64,000 bases of DNA from Casuarina equisetifolia (lineage: Eukaryota > Streptophyta > Magnoliopsida > Fagales > Casuarinaceae). The DNA lies in the NCBI GenBank assembly GCA_028551475.1, contig CM052361.1, positions 2,239,501 to 2,303,500 on the forward strand. Reading direction: 5' to 3'. The position numbers and the translations under genes were made by a program. The first letter of the stretch is position 1; each line of letters starts with the position of its first letter. Below, in pieces: positions 1 to 12,422 of this stretch. The notes under the pieces were generated by a model that was not told where the DNA came from, made no database searches, and saw nothing but the letters and a program-made list of their open reading frames with translations.

Positions 1-2139
1 CTCCTAGCCGAATGATTTACCGGGACTTAAAATGTCAAGCCAATTGTTTTACAAGAAACAATCTCGTTTACCCAGTAGCTTGCGAAAGAGAACATAAATA
101 AAAAATGGTTAGCAGACGGAACCAGTAGTGGGAAGAAGACTTCCTCGTGTGGAGCCAAGTGGGTATATTTTTGGTGGCGGGATTTCTATTACGCATGGTT
201 GTTTTTGTGTGGAAACAGTCTCAATTGGGCGTAGGAGCAGAAGCATTAGTTGGGTTCATCAATCTCAAAAGTGATGGGGGCAGGTTAGTGATGTGAACTC
301 AGTTGGTAGTCTATTCATGTTGGATTGTCTGAGAGGGATTCATCACAAACTCTTGGACCTGTGGACTTTCTTCAACCTAATCGAAAAGGTAGGCAAATTA
401 GCAAATAGGCATTTTGGAAAAAGCTTCAGCAAATAAGGAATGTCCACCAATTCTTTTCCAGGATGGTTTTATACTCCAAAGTTCATATCTCGAGAGCTCC
501 TGTGTTTGGCTCTATTATCATTACGGCAACTTTTACATTACTCAAGATTAAGGATAAAATAATCTGCCAAATAGTCAATGTTTTACCTAACATTTTTTTT
601 AATGGGTGTAAAAGATAAAAGAAAAAAGAGCCAAAAATACGAAGTGAAGAAGAAAAGACAGCAATATGATTTCAAATTTTTTTAAGAGCTCTTCTTGTTT
701 GACACTTTGTCCAATCATTTGGCTAGTTTGGATTTTCACAAACCAAAACAACAGATAGGAATCCTTGTGTCCTATCTTTTTCGGCTATAATTATTGCAAA
801 CTAGATGTTCACGACCTTTAACATCACTCAAGGTTGAACTATTACTGGAGCAAAGAACCAAGTGTTACAAAACATGATAAAAAGAAGCATCAATGCAAGT
901 CAATGAAGGACCACAACATTATTTGCAGAATAAGATCTAGTGGGCTTGTATGCGGTGGTCCAACTTTTTAGGTGATATGCTTTGCAATCTCTATCAGCCT
1001 CACATCCTTACACATGATCTTTCAAATTTGAACATCTTATATGCATCCTGTACAAAACCCAAATTGGGATGTGCTTGGTTCTACGTTATCCCTTCTCTTT
1101 GCATAAGCACCCAAGGAATCCAATCTTGTAAGCCAAAACCAAGATGGTTTTGTGGGGTCGCACAGAGCACAATCATGAAGGAATCCTTCCACTTGCATGT
1201 AAAGAGGAGGCTTCTCTTGCCCTAGGTACATTTTTGTTCAATTTACTTCATTTTGTTCAGAAAGCTCTACATGGGAATGACGACTAACAGCGTTCCCAAT
1301 TCTCCACTGCAAGCCAACTACTGTTAAACCAACTTCAACAGTGCCACCATCATGGCAACTCCGCGACTGTTGTCACCACTATCATTGGCACCAGTACGCC
1401 ACCTCAATTGCAATGTTCATAACGATGGGAATAGTAAAATCTAAACCACTTCCTTGATCAAACCGAAAATCCAAGTTGTGCAAGCTGTCCAATCAAGCTG
1501 TGATGGACTTTATCCCATGAGACAAGAAAAAAAAGCAGGAGCCCATTTGTCTGACCCTAATTAGAAATAAATGGCCTTCTCTTTCCTTTTTACGTGCTGC
1601 CCACTGCCGGAATCAAAATAGGCTTGGGACTTTAAAGCTCATTCCCAGTTCATAATTATGAATCTAGAGCTTGTAATTTACTCAAAAAATTATCTTAATA
1701 TTTTATTTTAATAAGTAATTTGCATTAGAATATTCAATAATATTTTTCAGTTGTAGTTTTCAAGTTTTCATACTGCATTAGGTGTATTTCAAGTAGCCTT
1801 TCCTTCATTTCATTTGTGGTGGTTTTTTCCTAGCTTCTGGCTAAGGGAAATTGTGAGAAGGATAGCAAAATCAAACCTAAAACAAGCGCTACCACTAAAT
1901 CAAACGTCTAGTTTTTGAGTTTAGGGCCTAGTTAGTCTCAAATTTTTTTTTTTTTGTGTATTCATCCTTTACAAGATTTTAGATATGCGAGAAACAAAGG
2001 GAGACTAATGAAAGCTTGTTTACTTTTTATAAGTTTAATAAAATTTAGATTTATAATTATGCATATGCATATGTGTGATGGAAATTCAAAATTTTGATCT
2101 CAAATTTAATGATATAATCATGGTTTGTATCTTTTAGCA
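1..2139. other. Intergenic, nothing recognised
   Basis: AT-rich. Short overlapping ORFs around 950-1231 on both strands resemble no known protein. No tRNA or clear TE ends. Confidence 0.5.
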
Positions 2140-2530
2140 TGAGACTTTTATCCTCAACATTTATCATGGCCCTAAGTTCTATTTCAAAAGATCAGCCCAA
2201 TAGAAAGAGTAGTCAAGTCTTCTTATATGGCTATATCATCCTACTTGCCTTTCTGACGTGGGAGAATGAAGTTTGTTATATTCTCTACCATCTAAATCCA
2301 TGTTGCTCTCAATGTGGTTGAGGCCCATTGCCTACTCTATACTAAAAGATAGTAGTCACAAGCACCATTAAGTTGGGTTGCAGTTTGGCTCTAATATTAC
2401 TTGTCACAGACTTTGATTTTATCCTAAAATGTTAACTTAATGAGAGGTGTAGCCAAGTCCCTTTATATGACTAGATTATCCCACTTGCCTTTCCAATATG
2501 AGAGAATGAAATATGTTACCTTGCAGTGAG
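2140..2530 (-). mobile_element. Possible decayed TRIM-like pair
   Basis: Two diverged direct repeats (about 2140-2290 and 2400-2525) share 'CAAGTC(T/C)(T/C)(C/T)TTATATG' and 'CCCACTTGCCTTTC'-type blocks. Between them a minus-strand TAATATTAGAGC matches 9 of 12 bases of the Met-tRNA site. Ends are not defined. A third fragment may lie at 2640-2710. Confidence 0.35.
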
Positions 2531-2746
2531 TATATCCAAAGGACTCAAAGTGAAACATGTGTTAGAGTGATTAACTTAGCTTTGATATTTTATAAGTGGG
2601 CTTAAAGTTTAACTTCAAAGTTAGCTTAACAGTATGGGAACAATCTTATATTTAAATATTACTTAAGAATTGTATTTTTTAGTGTAAGACTTTTATCTTT
2701 AACATAGAGCATTGGATTGTTGTGTGCATTCATTTATCCATTTGTT

Positions 2747-2772
2747 TATTTATTATTATTATTATTATTATT
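2747..2772. repeat. (TTA)n microsatellite
   Basis: A perfect trinucleotide run of 26 bases. Confidence 0.9.
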
Positions 2773-3970
2773 CTTTTGTTGAAGGGAGATTAAAATGGAG
2801 TAAGAAGCAATTCACACATAAGAAATATAATTGAATATCCATAATTCACATGATTTAGGAAAAATAAATCCTACATCTAGGGAACAACATTTATCATTAT
2901 ATGGGATTTTTATACACCAATAATTATTAAAAAAAAAAAATTTCTAATGGTCTTCTTATTTTGGTCATTGTGATGGTTCATAAAATGATACTACTTTTTT
3001 TTGTTTCCCAAAATATCATATTTATAAGCGACATAAAAGAAGTCCTAACTAAAAAAACCATTTTGCCATAACCAAATAACCCTTTTCCTATGCTCTTATT
3101 TAAACTCTATAACTATCAATCTTTCACTTGGAGCCAAAATGAATACAAAACCCTTAAACTATAAGATATTGCTTCACTTTTAATACTATTGACCCATTGA
3201 TTCAAGGAGTCTATTTTCTCTTTTATGATATGTTCCCACTTAAACTTTTGTCCCCAATTGTAACACATTTTACAAGATTCCTTGAACTTATCTTCTAGTT
3301 GTGAATTTTCACATGTCTAGGCATCATTCCTCTTAGTTTTTCATCATTTTGGGCCTTTAGTCTTTGGACCTTTTTATGCTTTCAATCCTTTTATGGGCCC
3401 TATTTCACCTTTAGGCCTTACTACATTTTATCACTTATTTGGCTTCCTTTAGACCCCACCATGTCTTTGAGCCTCATTGGGGCCTTACCATGCCTTTAGG
3501 CCTCCTTTTGGCCTTACTATGTACTTGGCCTTATCATACTTTCAAGTCTCTTTTAGGCCAAAATTGTGGTTAGAAAAATATTCAATATTAAACTAGAGTC
3601 TTCCATGAATTCTATTCAATTTAGATATTTTCTTGATTTTTTTTCTCTTTTTTCATAGAATATGTTCTTTAAATATGTTAACAATCCCTTATATTGGCTA
3701 GTTGGTGAAGGTAGTGCATACATTGGATTAAGCTCCCATTTGGCCTAGGCCACCTCTTTAGCTAGGTTTCCTTGGACTTGGGCTTATTTTCTCAATATAA
3801 TTTGACTAATTATTTTTTAATATAATTATAATCCAAAATCATTAACCCATTTTATGACTTAATTTTGACCCACTTTGATTAACTTTGACTTGTTCTTTGA
3901 TATGGTTTTGAATCGGTTATTGACTGATGTAATATATAATTCAAATTAGGTTGTTTTGTCACCAATTTAT
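2773..3970. other. Intergenic, nothing recognised
   Basis: T-rich on the plus strand, with imperfect repetition of a 'GGCC(T/C)TA' motif at 3340-3560 (for example TTTAGGCCT, TTTTGGCCTTAC). It may be degraded transposon DNA. No coding signal. Confidence 0.4.
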
Positions 3971-4571
3971 TGTTAGGACCATGGCATTATTATTAGGTTA
4001 AGAGATTAAGCTATTAGTTAGAGCACATACTTTAATCCTTAACAACTTTAACCTATTTATGCCTAGTAGGCTTGTTGGCACATCTCTCATTTGAATCACT
4101 CGGGTTTTGATGCTTAGGTTGGTTCAACTAGTGCCTTTTTACATTAAGCCCACCACCTTAGGTCCTATTATGCAATCTTTTATAGGTAATGGACTAGGCC
4201 CCACAAGAGCCACTTTGGGTTACGTGGGTTAGGCCACACAAGTCCTTCACAACAACACATTCTAACAAGGCCCCATTGGTTGAGGGGTTTGAACTTGCAT
4301 CTAAGCTTTGATATTAATTGTTAGGACCATGGTCATTGTTATTGGATAAAAAACTAAGCTGTTAGATAGAATGTATACCTTAATTTCTAATTAATTTAAT
4401 ATCTAATAACTTTAATATACTATGCCTAGCATGCTTGTTGACACTTGTCTCACTTGAATCACTTAGGTTTTGAGTACTTGAGCTAACTCAACTTAGGCCT
4501 TTTTCACATTAAGCTCACCACCTTAGGCCTCCCATGGGTCCTTAGATAAGGCCCCATGGCACAAACAACCT
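3971..4571 (-). mobile_element. TRIM-like miniature LTR element, minus strand
   Basis: The 3' LTR at 3971-4267 (297 bp) has TGTTAG/CTAACA ends. The 5' LTR at 4319 to about 4571 is truncated at its outer end next to a poly-T run. The interior is only 51 bp. It holds a site complementary to initiator Met-tRNA (minus-strand TAATATCAAAGC, 4305-4316; 9 of 12 bases), two bases from the LTR as in the intact copia element. The copies share 'TTAGGACCATGG', 'CTAAGCT(G/A)TTAG' and 'CACCACCTTAGG'. It has no coding capacity. Confidence 0.65.
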
Positions 4572-5004
4572 TTTTTTTTTTTTTTACATGTTTTTTTCCT
4601 TTTTAGATATCATAAGTGCTATACTATTTTTTCTAGGTAACTTCATCCACCTAGGCATGTGACTTTCTCTACGTGTTTTGTGAATTTACTTATGGTGCTT
4701 TGTTCCCTAGTAATTATGACAAATTATCTTATTTTGTTGGAATGAGTGAGTTTGTTATTTCCATTAGGAATGTGAATCACATGTGTTTCCCATGTTAGCA
4801 CCCAAAAAACATGTGCTCTTTGCATAATGCCATATGATTTTATATACTTTTTCTTATGGTAGGCATAAGCCACATGGTGCTTATCAAGGGTTTACCTAGT
4901 TTTAGATAAACTAGTTGGTGCATTTTAGAGCATCAATGTATCAAAATTTTGAAGCTTTTATAAATTGTTAGATACAATGACAACATAAGAAGGGTTTTGG
5001 AGGG
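4572..5004. other. Spacer between two LTR elements
   Basis: Starts with a poly-T tract. No gene or repeat recognised. Confidence 0.4.
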
Positions 5005-7027
5005 TATCAACATATATAATATTGGGCTTGGTAAACTAACCCAAGTGGTACAAAGGCCTATCATCATGGATGTAGAGATTAAAATTGAAAAGATTTCACT
5101 AGGCCCACCATTGTAATTAAACTTGCAAGATAATGTCAATTGACAAATTATAATAGTGTTTCCCTTAGATGATGATGTTTGTCATAATAATAAAGTTGAC
5201 TCAATTCACAAGATAATTCATGTTGCCATCTATGCTTAGCTTATGCTTGCTATGTGTCTTTCTAGTGATGTCTTGTCGTAATGATGATAGTGGTGTCTTG
5301 TTATAATAATGCTATTTTTCTAATAATTGTTAATGAACTTTTTTCTATTGTAATTCATCTTCTCTATATAAAGGATAAACATGTAGAACATTGTAAGTGT
5401 GGTTGATAATAGGTGAAAGTAAGCTTGTCATGACTTCTTCATAGTAGTAGGGTTATTTAGTCTTGGGGTGATGGAGTTTCATCTTTAATTCCTTTTTTTC
5501 TCTTTATTTTTCTTATACTTTGCAATTTTGTTTATGTTATTTTGCTTTTTGTATAACTCTATTCTTCACAGGTAAGTACTTGAGTTTGATTTTCTCATGG
5601 TATCAGAACTAGAAGCTTTTGTTGGTCTCTTTGTCTTTTTACTTACCTTTATGCTCCTTTCTTATGTATCTCTATATTTTTTCTTTTATTCCTTTACCTT
5701 TCTCTTTATTTTTTTTTTAAAATAGAGAATGGATAGTAGAGTCCTTTCTAAACTATTAGTCTCCGTTTATTCTCCTATCTTATGTCACGCTCTTTCTACA
5801 TCCTTCCTTATACCATAAGCCTTTGCATATGATTTTCAAGTAGTATCCCTTTCATTAAAAGAAGAGATTTGGTCAACCATAATAAAAAATAGCTTATCTT
5901 CAGTACATAAGTGTTTGTCATTTCACATGACTCAAACAAAGGTTCTTGTTATAACTTAAACATTCTTAAAAAAGGGTGACAAGTTAGTTATATGTTCAAA
6001 TCATTGTTAAAGCCATCAATTTGAATGAAAATGCACATTCTTTGGAATCAAATTGAAGAAGAAATGTGGCCAACCTAGATCCACCACATGAACTTTGGAT
6101 CGTATTAAAGAAGAGATGTGGCCAACCCAAATTTGCCTCCTTAACATTAGTTTGAGCTCTTAATATCATTTGCTAATGCATTATCTTTGGACTTAGACAA
6201 AATAAGAGATGTGGTAGCCCATATTTGCCCATTTTAGCTTTTAATCATACTTAAAACTACTATATCAATGTTAATTTAAGCTCTTGTTATAATATGCTTG
6301 ATGGTTACTATAAATATACATTCGAGCAAAGCTAGTTAACCTCTTTACCAAGATTTTACCAAAACTAGTCTTTGTAGACTTCAATAGCAAATTAGGCATC
6401 ACCATTCCTAGTTTGAAGGGGAGTATCAATGCATATAGTGTTGGGCTCAGTAGACCAACCCATGAGCAAGCAATACCAAGGCCCATTAGTGTGGATGCTA
6501 AGATTAAAATTGAAATGATTTCATTAGACCTACCATTGTCATTAAACTTGTAGGATGACGTTAGCTAACAAATGCTTACCTCATAGTTATGATGGTGTTT
6601 CCCATCAATGATGATGTTTATTATGATGATGAAGTTGGCTAAATTCATAGGATGATGCAAGTCAACATATATGCTTACCTCATGCTTATGATAGCAATTT
6701 TATGCTGATGTCTTGAAATAATGATGGTGGTGTTTGGTCATAATAATAATGTTTAGCTAATAATCATTAATAAACTTTGTCATGCTATAATTCAACTTTT
6801 ATATATAATGGATGTACATTTAAAATGTTATAAGTACAAGTAATAATGGATGAAGTAAGCTTGTCATGACTTCTTTCATATTAGCATTCAACCCTATGGT
6901 GATAGAGTTCCTACTTTTATTCATTTTCCTTTCTTTATTTCTCTTTCACTTTTGCACTTTTGTTTATATATTTTGCTTTTGCCAGAACTTTCTTCTTCAA
7001 GGCAAATATTTGATTTTGATTTTTTCA
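5005..7027 (+). mobile_element. Old copia deletion derivative keeping only the pol tail
   Basis: Two diverged LTR-like direct repeats, 5005-5597 and 6424-7027, share TATCAA(C/T)...ATATTGGGC / GTGTTGGGC starts, a run around AAGCTTGTCATGACTTCTT, and TTGATTTT...TCA ends. After the first is a primer-binding-like site TGGTATCAGAAC (5598-5609). Before the second is GAAGGGGAG. The 0.8-kb interior has lost gag and pol, except about 33 codons (6326-6426) reading VNLFTKILPKLVFVDFNSKL, the conserved copia RNase H tail. The first LTR has a TATATAAAGG box near 5365. Flanks GAGGG and GGGGG may be a decayed target duplication. Confidence 0.75.
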
Positions 7028-7359
7028 GGGGGAAGAAGGGTTGAACTTAAAATTGTTGTAAATTCTTGTTTATCTATATGATTGCATACAATAGTTTTTG
7101 CAATTTTACTTTGAACAACAACCACAAATAAAACAAAGTAACTAAAAGTAGAGAAATCAACATAATGATTTTAACTCTTGCCTCTTGCATGTTTCAATAC
7201 TGTAAGCGAGTTAAATTAGCCAAACTAAGCTTAATCATGTTAATTTGAGCTTTCTTAGAAAGTCACGGGTTTGGCCTTTATTTATTTGGAATGATTAGTA
7301 ATTCCAATCAACAAATTGATACAAATTCATTATAGCATAAAGGAGCTTCTATTTATATA

Positions 7360-7665
7360 TTACTATTAGGACCCTTAGATATTACTATAAGGATAAAATT
7401 TTAAGTTATTAATTAGAGTATATATCATATCCCACAAAAGCTTTTAGCAACAGAGCGCAAGTGTTTGCCAGTTATGTCACTTAGGCTATTATAAATTTGT
7501 AGTGTTAGGGGTCAAACCTATGACTTACTCTGGGACCATTTATTAAGTTCCTGGACTCTACCACTGGATTAAAAGCGTAAACTATTAGTGAGAGTGTATA
7601 CCTTATCCCTTAAAGATTCTCAACCTCAGCTCTAGGAGGCTTGGTTGTCATTTACTCGGACAACT
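7360..7665. repeat. Diverged repeat pair related to the 4-kb TRIM-like family
   Basis: Two fragments (about 7366-7440 and 7545-7620) share 'TTAAGTTATTAATTAGAGTATATA' / 'TAAACTATTAGTGAGAGTGTATA'-type blocks with the element at 3971-4571. Ends cannot be placed. Confidence 0.35.
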
Positions 7666-8870
7666 CCCCTCCGCAGCATATACAGACAACAACAAAGATA
7701 AAAATAAAGTAGAAATCATATTGTCTACAATTCATGAACAACAGCTTCCACCCACGGTTTGAACTTTCTTTTGGATAAGAAATTTTGGCCCATTGAAAAG
7801 TAGCCTTTGGTAGCTCAAAACCGATCTTAACTCGTTAGAAGAACCCGCTCCCTTAAGCCAAGAACTAGGTTTCCCCATTTATGGCGAAACCTTAGTATTG
7901 CATAAAGGGAAATCACAGACTAGTCGAGCTTCAAATGAGTTTCATACCTTTTCTGAAAATGGTTCGTTTCATTGAGATATTGTTACCATTTGATCTTTAA
8001 AAATGACAATGTTAGGAATGTCTCTTATTGATATGGTTCGTTTTATAAACATATATTAGGCCACAACCCAACATAGGGCATTTTGAACGAAGGAAAAATA
8101 CATTAATGATATTGTACGTTTATAGCAAATGCCAACAGATGTTTGGGAGTCCCCAGTGATATGGGTTGGTTTGAAACCGTCCGGCACTTGCCCAAACAAA
8201 ATCATGTTTTTTGGACTGAAATCATATGCCCAATATGTGGCGTTTTTAGGCAACTGACACTACGCATATGATGCCTCTTAGAGGTGACAACATATAATTA
8301 GCAGCCCTTAATGAACATCATGGTAATTTTAGATGCCAAAAAAAAAAAAAACAAATATGGTGCATTTTGGAACAAGATGCATATCCAGTGTGGTGCATTT
8401 GGAAGCAATAAATCACACACCAAATACGGTGTGCTTTGGGCTATAACCTGAAACAATCACATCATACTTATAAGTATAACTCAATGCATACTAATGATCC
8501 ATGCGTGTACATATTTATTGAATATACTAATGATCCATGCGATACTATATTTGATTTTAGCCATACGTCTAATTCTTCATAGTCATTTTTTATAAGCATT
8601 TGTTACATGATAAACTCACCTATAAATCTACTTTTGATTGCATAACTAAGAGAGCATCGGACCAACACATAATGATCCAGGAGATTCTTCAATCCACTAT
8701 AACCAAATTCCTATTATTATCATTATTGTATTCATTACTATTATTTTTTTTTTGGTTGCCTTTAAGAACCGTGGGCCCTATACTATTGTTTCATATTATT
8801 GTAATTATGACATGTATTTACTGTCTTATGTAGCAGTTAAAACACCTAACAAAGGGGAAATAAAATAAAT

Positions 8871-8914
8871 GAAAGAAAGAAAGAAAGAAATAAAGAAAGA
8901 AAGAAAGAAAGAAA
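8871..8914. repeat. (GAAA)n microsatellite
   Basis: A tetranucleotide run with one interruption (ATAAA). A related purine-rich tract lies at about 11028-11078. Confidence 0.9.
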
Positions 8915-9630
8915 AGTTCCTTGTAATGGGAAATGATTGATTGATATAAACATTGAAGACCCAGCAGTCGACGTTTCATCACGATTGGACAAAAGCTGGG
9001 TCCGCAAAGAGAGGGAATGGAGCAAGCCCAGAGAAGAGGAAATGGTGCTGCCTGACGAGTATCGGCTTCTTTTTTGGAGAATAATGCTTTTTTAGGAAAA
9101 GTAGTTCCGTAAACCAAGTCATAGTGTTTCCAGATAGGCATAACTCTACATTATGTAAAGGTACTCTTGGGCCAAATAGGAATTATATGGCTTTAGCTGT
9201 GAGGATGAAGTACTTGTTACATACCATGCCAAAAAAATGCGACACTCCGAAAGAATTTCTTGCCCTTGCTGGCCTCCCAATGCTTAAATCAAGCATTGAT
9301 ACCTCATTATGCATGGACTTCTGAATTTTTTGAAGGTTCGGAAGTGACACCTACCAAATTGAATACAACGGAAACCTGAAGGTTCGTTCCACCCATACTC
9401 AGTTGCCTAACTTGCTCGCTTTTGCTTACAACACCTCACATGGAAACTATCTTACCACATTGTTATGCAGGTGTTGGTTGTTTCAGGGCAAACGAGGATA
9501 AAAGTTATGGTAGTTCAGCAGCTTCAACTTTCCTTTTTAAATGTTTATTCCGAGCAAAATCAACAGATGCTGTGCCAACAATTAAGGCAAGGGCCAAAGA
9601 GTTAAAAATGTCTGGAGAAGTGTTCTAAAA

Positions 9631-10010
9631 GTGAAAGAATCAGCTACTTTAGTACTTAGAAGTTAATCTTGCAGTAGATATAAGTAGGTAAAAGTAAGAA
9701 CGGAAGCTTGGATTCTCTGGACTCTTCTAGGCTCTGTCAGAGAAGGCCAGTGGATCTAGTAACACTTGGAAATGCACCAAGCATACAAAACGAAGGACAA
9801 AAAAGAAACCGGAAACTTGGAAGAACTACAAGTATCCCGAAAGTGAAGGAATCAGAGAGAAAAGGCGCCAACAGAGGCAATTAACTCCAATTTAAGTCAG
9901 AATACAATCTTGCAGTAAACATGAAAAGGTAAAGGCAAGAAACATTGAATTCGTTGGAACCTTCCACTGGACTTGGTCAGACAAAGGTAAGCTAGTGGGT
10001 CTAGTTACAG
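9631..10010. repeat. Diverged direct duplication, period about 212 bp
   Basis: Copies start at 9631 and 9843 (GTGAA(A/G)GAATCAG), share AATCTTGCAGTA and AGGTAAA(A/G)G(T/C)AAGAA, and end GT(G)GATCTAGT / GTGGGTCTAGTTAC. There is no coding sense. Confidence 0.65.
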
Positions 10011-11938
10011 TTTTTCCAACGGGTCTAGTTCTGGTCTTAACAAAGAGCTGCATGGTGAGCCCCCAGACCCTACCAACCGTCAGTCCTACACAAGGGTTTG
10101 TCTGTGGCCGACCAACTCCTGGAAAGAAGCTCAGTGCATGTAGCTTACTTGATTCAAACTTTGAGCTGGAGTATAATCATCCCTATGAAGCTGCTCGTAC
10201 AGCCACTATCGGTACTGTTCACCGGACTGCATGTATGTTTCAGATTATTCTCAGTTTTTACAACTCTTTTATGTTTACTGAAGCTTCTTCCCGTCTCCTG
10301 TGTTGTCTGTACCTCTAAAGCTGCAATGATATATCTTTCTTCATCAAACTATTTGAGCAAATGGTGTGGTCTCATGCTAGTGCAGTACAACATGTCGTCT
10401 AGGGTTTCAGACAACCCCTGCAACCAGACTATTAGACTAGATCCAGAATCAACCAGTTGATCCTAACAGATATTGGCAGTTGACAAAGCTTACCTACCGC
10501 AATACATCTTCTTTAATTAGGTTTATTCTTTCTTGAGTTATTTCTCGGCGAATTGATTGCATTTACCAACCAAAAGAGCTGATACAAATCCCTGCTACTG
10601 AAGTGGGTTTTCCATGTCAAGCTCTAATACCTTTTAAGTACATTGCTAAAGAACCTCTCCATTATAACAACCAGCATGATTGGGTGTGTGGGCCTTTAGT
10701 ACAAAGATTAGACTACATTTTGAGTTTATTATATGATTTTTGTTCAAGATTAAAGATGATCAACTGTAGAATTTATTGAGATCAGTTACTCTAATTTATT
10801 AGTTTACTAATAGTTTAGTAAAACTACCAATGGCTTGAGACATTTTCTACTTAAGAGGTCTTAGGTTTGACATCCATTCTTCGCATTTATTTTGTCTAAC
10901 TAAAAGAAAATATTCTTTCGACTCTAAAGAGATAGTAACAAAAAAAATCATGATAAAAAATGGGATGGTGCCTTGAAGCGAAACCAATTTAGTTCCACAT
11001 AGCATGGAGGCACATACCCAAAAAAGAAATGAAAAGAAAGAAAGGAAGAAAGGAAGGAAAAAGGAAAAAAGGAAAGAAATCTATACCGAACTTGTTTAAC
11101 CACTGAAAAGAAATGGAAATTCTCAACTTTGGGAGTTCCCACTGATTTGCTATCATAGATATTCCACGCCGAGATCGGCTTCCTCTGCCTGCACCAGACC
11201 GCTTCCACCTTCAAGGGGAAGGTTGGTGCTGGGCTTCCTTTGAATCGTGGTAACCTATTCAGGTGTTGTTTTCCAGTTAGCTCGGTGGTCCTCTAGCCGC
11301 CCTCCTGTTTTTCTTGCTTTTTCGTTTTGACTTCCGTTATGTCTAGAGAACGCACATGGTGCAGCAGTACAGTTCTCATCTACACGATGGCTCACTTTCC
11401 CGAAAGAAAAGGAGCAATCTGACTGCAGTTCAACTGCAGGTCCGAAAACTAAGAGTATTCTGGTGGTACTTTATTGCCAGAAGCTATGAAAGAAAAACTC
11501 CTCCCCACCGCAGCCCCTTTCTGGCGTACTAAAACGGAGAAGAACCCCGTTCTCCGACGAGGTACACAATATCACGTCATTAACTGCTTCGTTAAAGTTC
11601 ATTTTCGACTCATATTCCGACCACCCTTCTGATTGGAACCTTTGGGACTCAAAAGAGAAAGGAGTTCAGCTTAATCAGGTTCAAAGATAGCCCCTTCGAT
11701 GATTTCCCCCAATCTACTTTCGTGTGAATAGAAAGGAGAAGAATTGGTTATCAAATGGAATCAAGAAGATAGCAATTCATTTATTTATTTTTTCGTTTTT
11801 TCCTGTCAATAATTAAAGTACACGAGGCTTACTCTTCAACATCAAACCATAAAACCTTCAAGAACAATCACAAACCCGAAAAGCAAAACACACTTTAATT
11901 CATTACAGGGAAATCCATTTCTATATAAAGTACCACTT

Positions 11939-12208
11939 TTATGTCTCGGTTGAAGAAGATGCAGCACGCTCCTGACCTTCTTCATTTTCCACTTCCCTTC
12001 TGTGGAAGTTCCTGTGGCAGCCGCAGGCAGCGCAAGTAAGTGCACCACTTGTGCCTTCCTCCCCAGAAGCCAGGAATTCCCGGCAGCCGTCAACCGCGTA
12101 GCCACCAACGCCAGCTGCATGATTCTTTTGGCACTCTCTATATTTCACTGTCCTAATTGGAGTTCTCAAGGGTTCTTCTCTTCTCAACACCACTTGGCGC
12201 TTCCTCAT
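11939..12208 (-). CDS. MIF: Mini zinc finger (MIF) protein, ZF-HD family without homeodomain
   Basis: A complete single-exon gene of 89 residues. MIF proteins are small plant nuclear proteins that carry the ZF-HD dimerisation zinc finger but no homeodomain. They act as partners or inhibitors of ZF-HD factors and affect hormone responses and meristem termination (established for the family). Seen here: a basic start ([10 protein letters not shown]), then the zinc-finger domain at about residues 23-70. Its Cys/His ligands are C26, H30, C42, C59, C62, C64, H65 and H69, including the diagnostic string [16 protein letters not shown] short acidic/Ser-rich tail follows and no homeodomain. The ATG at 12208-12206 matches the conserved family start. 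The usual EFM is EFL here, and the spacer between the basic start and the finger is short. A GA/CT repeat and a TATA-like run lie upstream. MIF1 versus MIF2/IMA identity is not resolved. Confidence 0.95.
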   Translation of the reverse strand: MRKRQVVLRREEPLRTPIRTVKYRECQKNHAAGVGGYAVDGCREFLASGEEGTSGALTCAACGCHRNFHRREVENEEGQERAASSSTET

Positions 12209-12315
12209 TTTGTGAGATCGTTATTCTCCGTCGTCTTCGTCTTCTCCAAATGACTCCGGGAATATGATGGAAATCTTTGATTGGTTCACTGAGCCAGAAT
12301 TCGGAGATGGCAGAG

Positions 12316-12320
<5 letters not shown>

Positions 12321-12359
<39 letters not shown>
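12321..12359. repeat. GA/CT microsatellite in the presumed MIF 5' leader
   Basis: A perfect GA dinucleotide run of 39 bases, which reads as CT on the MIF coding strand. It starts 113 bases upstream of the MIF ATG and lies between that ATG and a TATA-like run. Such CT/GA tracts in 5' leaders can bind plant GAGA-binding (BPC) proteins. That role is inferred, not shown. Confidence 0.9.
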
Positions 12360-12362
<3 letters not shown>

Positions 12363-12412
12363 GAGAGACAAAAGCTTGGTTGTGGTTATGGCCAAGTCCT
12401 AACCCAGACATT

Positions 12413-12422
12413 TATATATATA
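12413..12422 (-). promoter_or_regulatory. TATA-like box of the MIF gene
   Basis: An alternating TA run about 205 bases upstream of the MIF start codon, correctly placed to give a 5' leader of about 170 bases containing the CT tract. This is a position-based guess with no expression evidence. Confidence 0.4.

Larger units (their letters stand above)
7666..11938. other. Intergenic, no recognised gene
   Basis: Apart from the listed repeats, it holds several short ORFs with no family resemblance: 8818-9141 minus, 9124-9324 plus and 10098-10460 plus. The 11150-11720 segment is GC-richer than its surroundings and has an unassigned minus-strand frame of about 64 codons ending at 11471. It could be a gene fragment or organelle-derived DNA. 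Confidence 0.4.

Noticed and set aside
8818..9141. 107-codon minus-strand ORF
   Set aside because: Its C-terminal half is translated from the GAAA microsatellite; no domain.
10098..10460. 120-codon plus-strand ORF
   Set aside because: Overlaps another ORF in a different frame, has no recognisable domain and low-complexity hydrophobic runs; probably chance.
11150..11720. Organelle-derived insertion
   Set aside because: Its base composition differs from the flanks, but I recognised no mitochondrial or plastid gene; alignment to organelle genomes would be needed.
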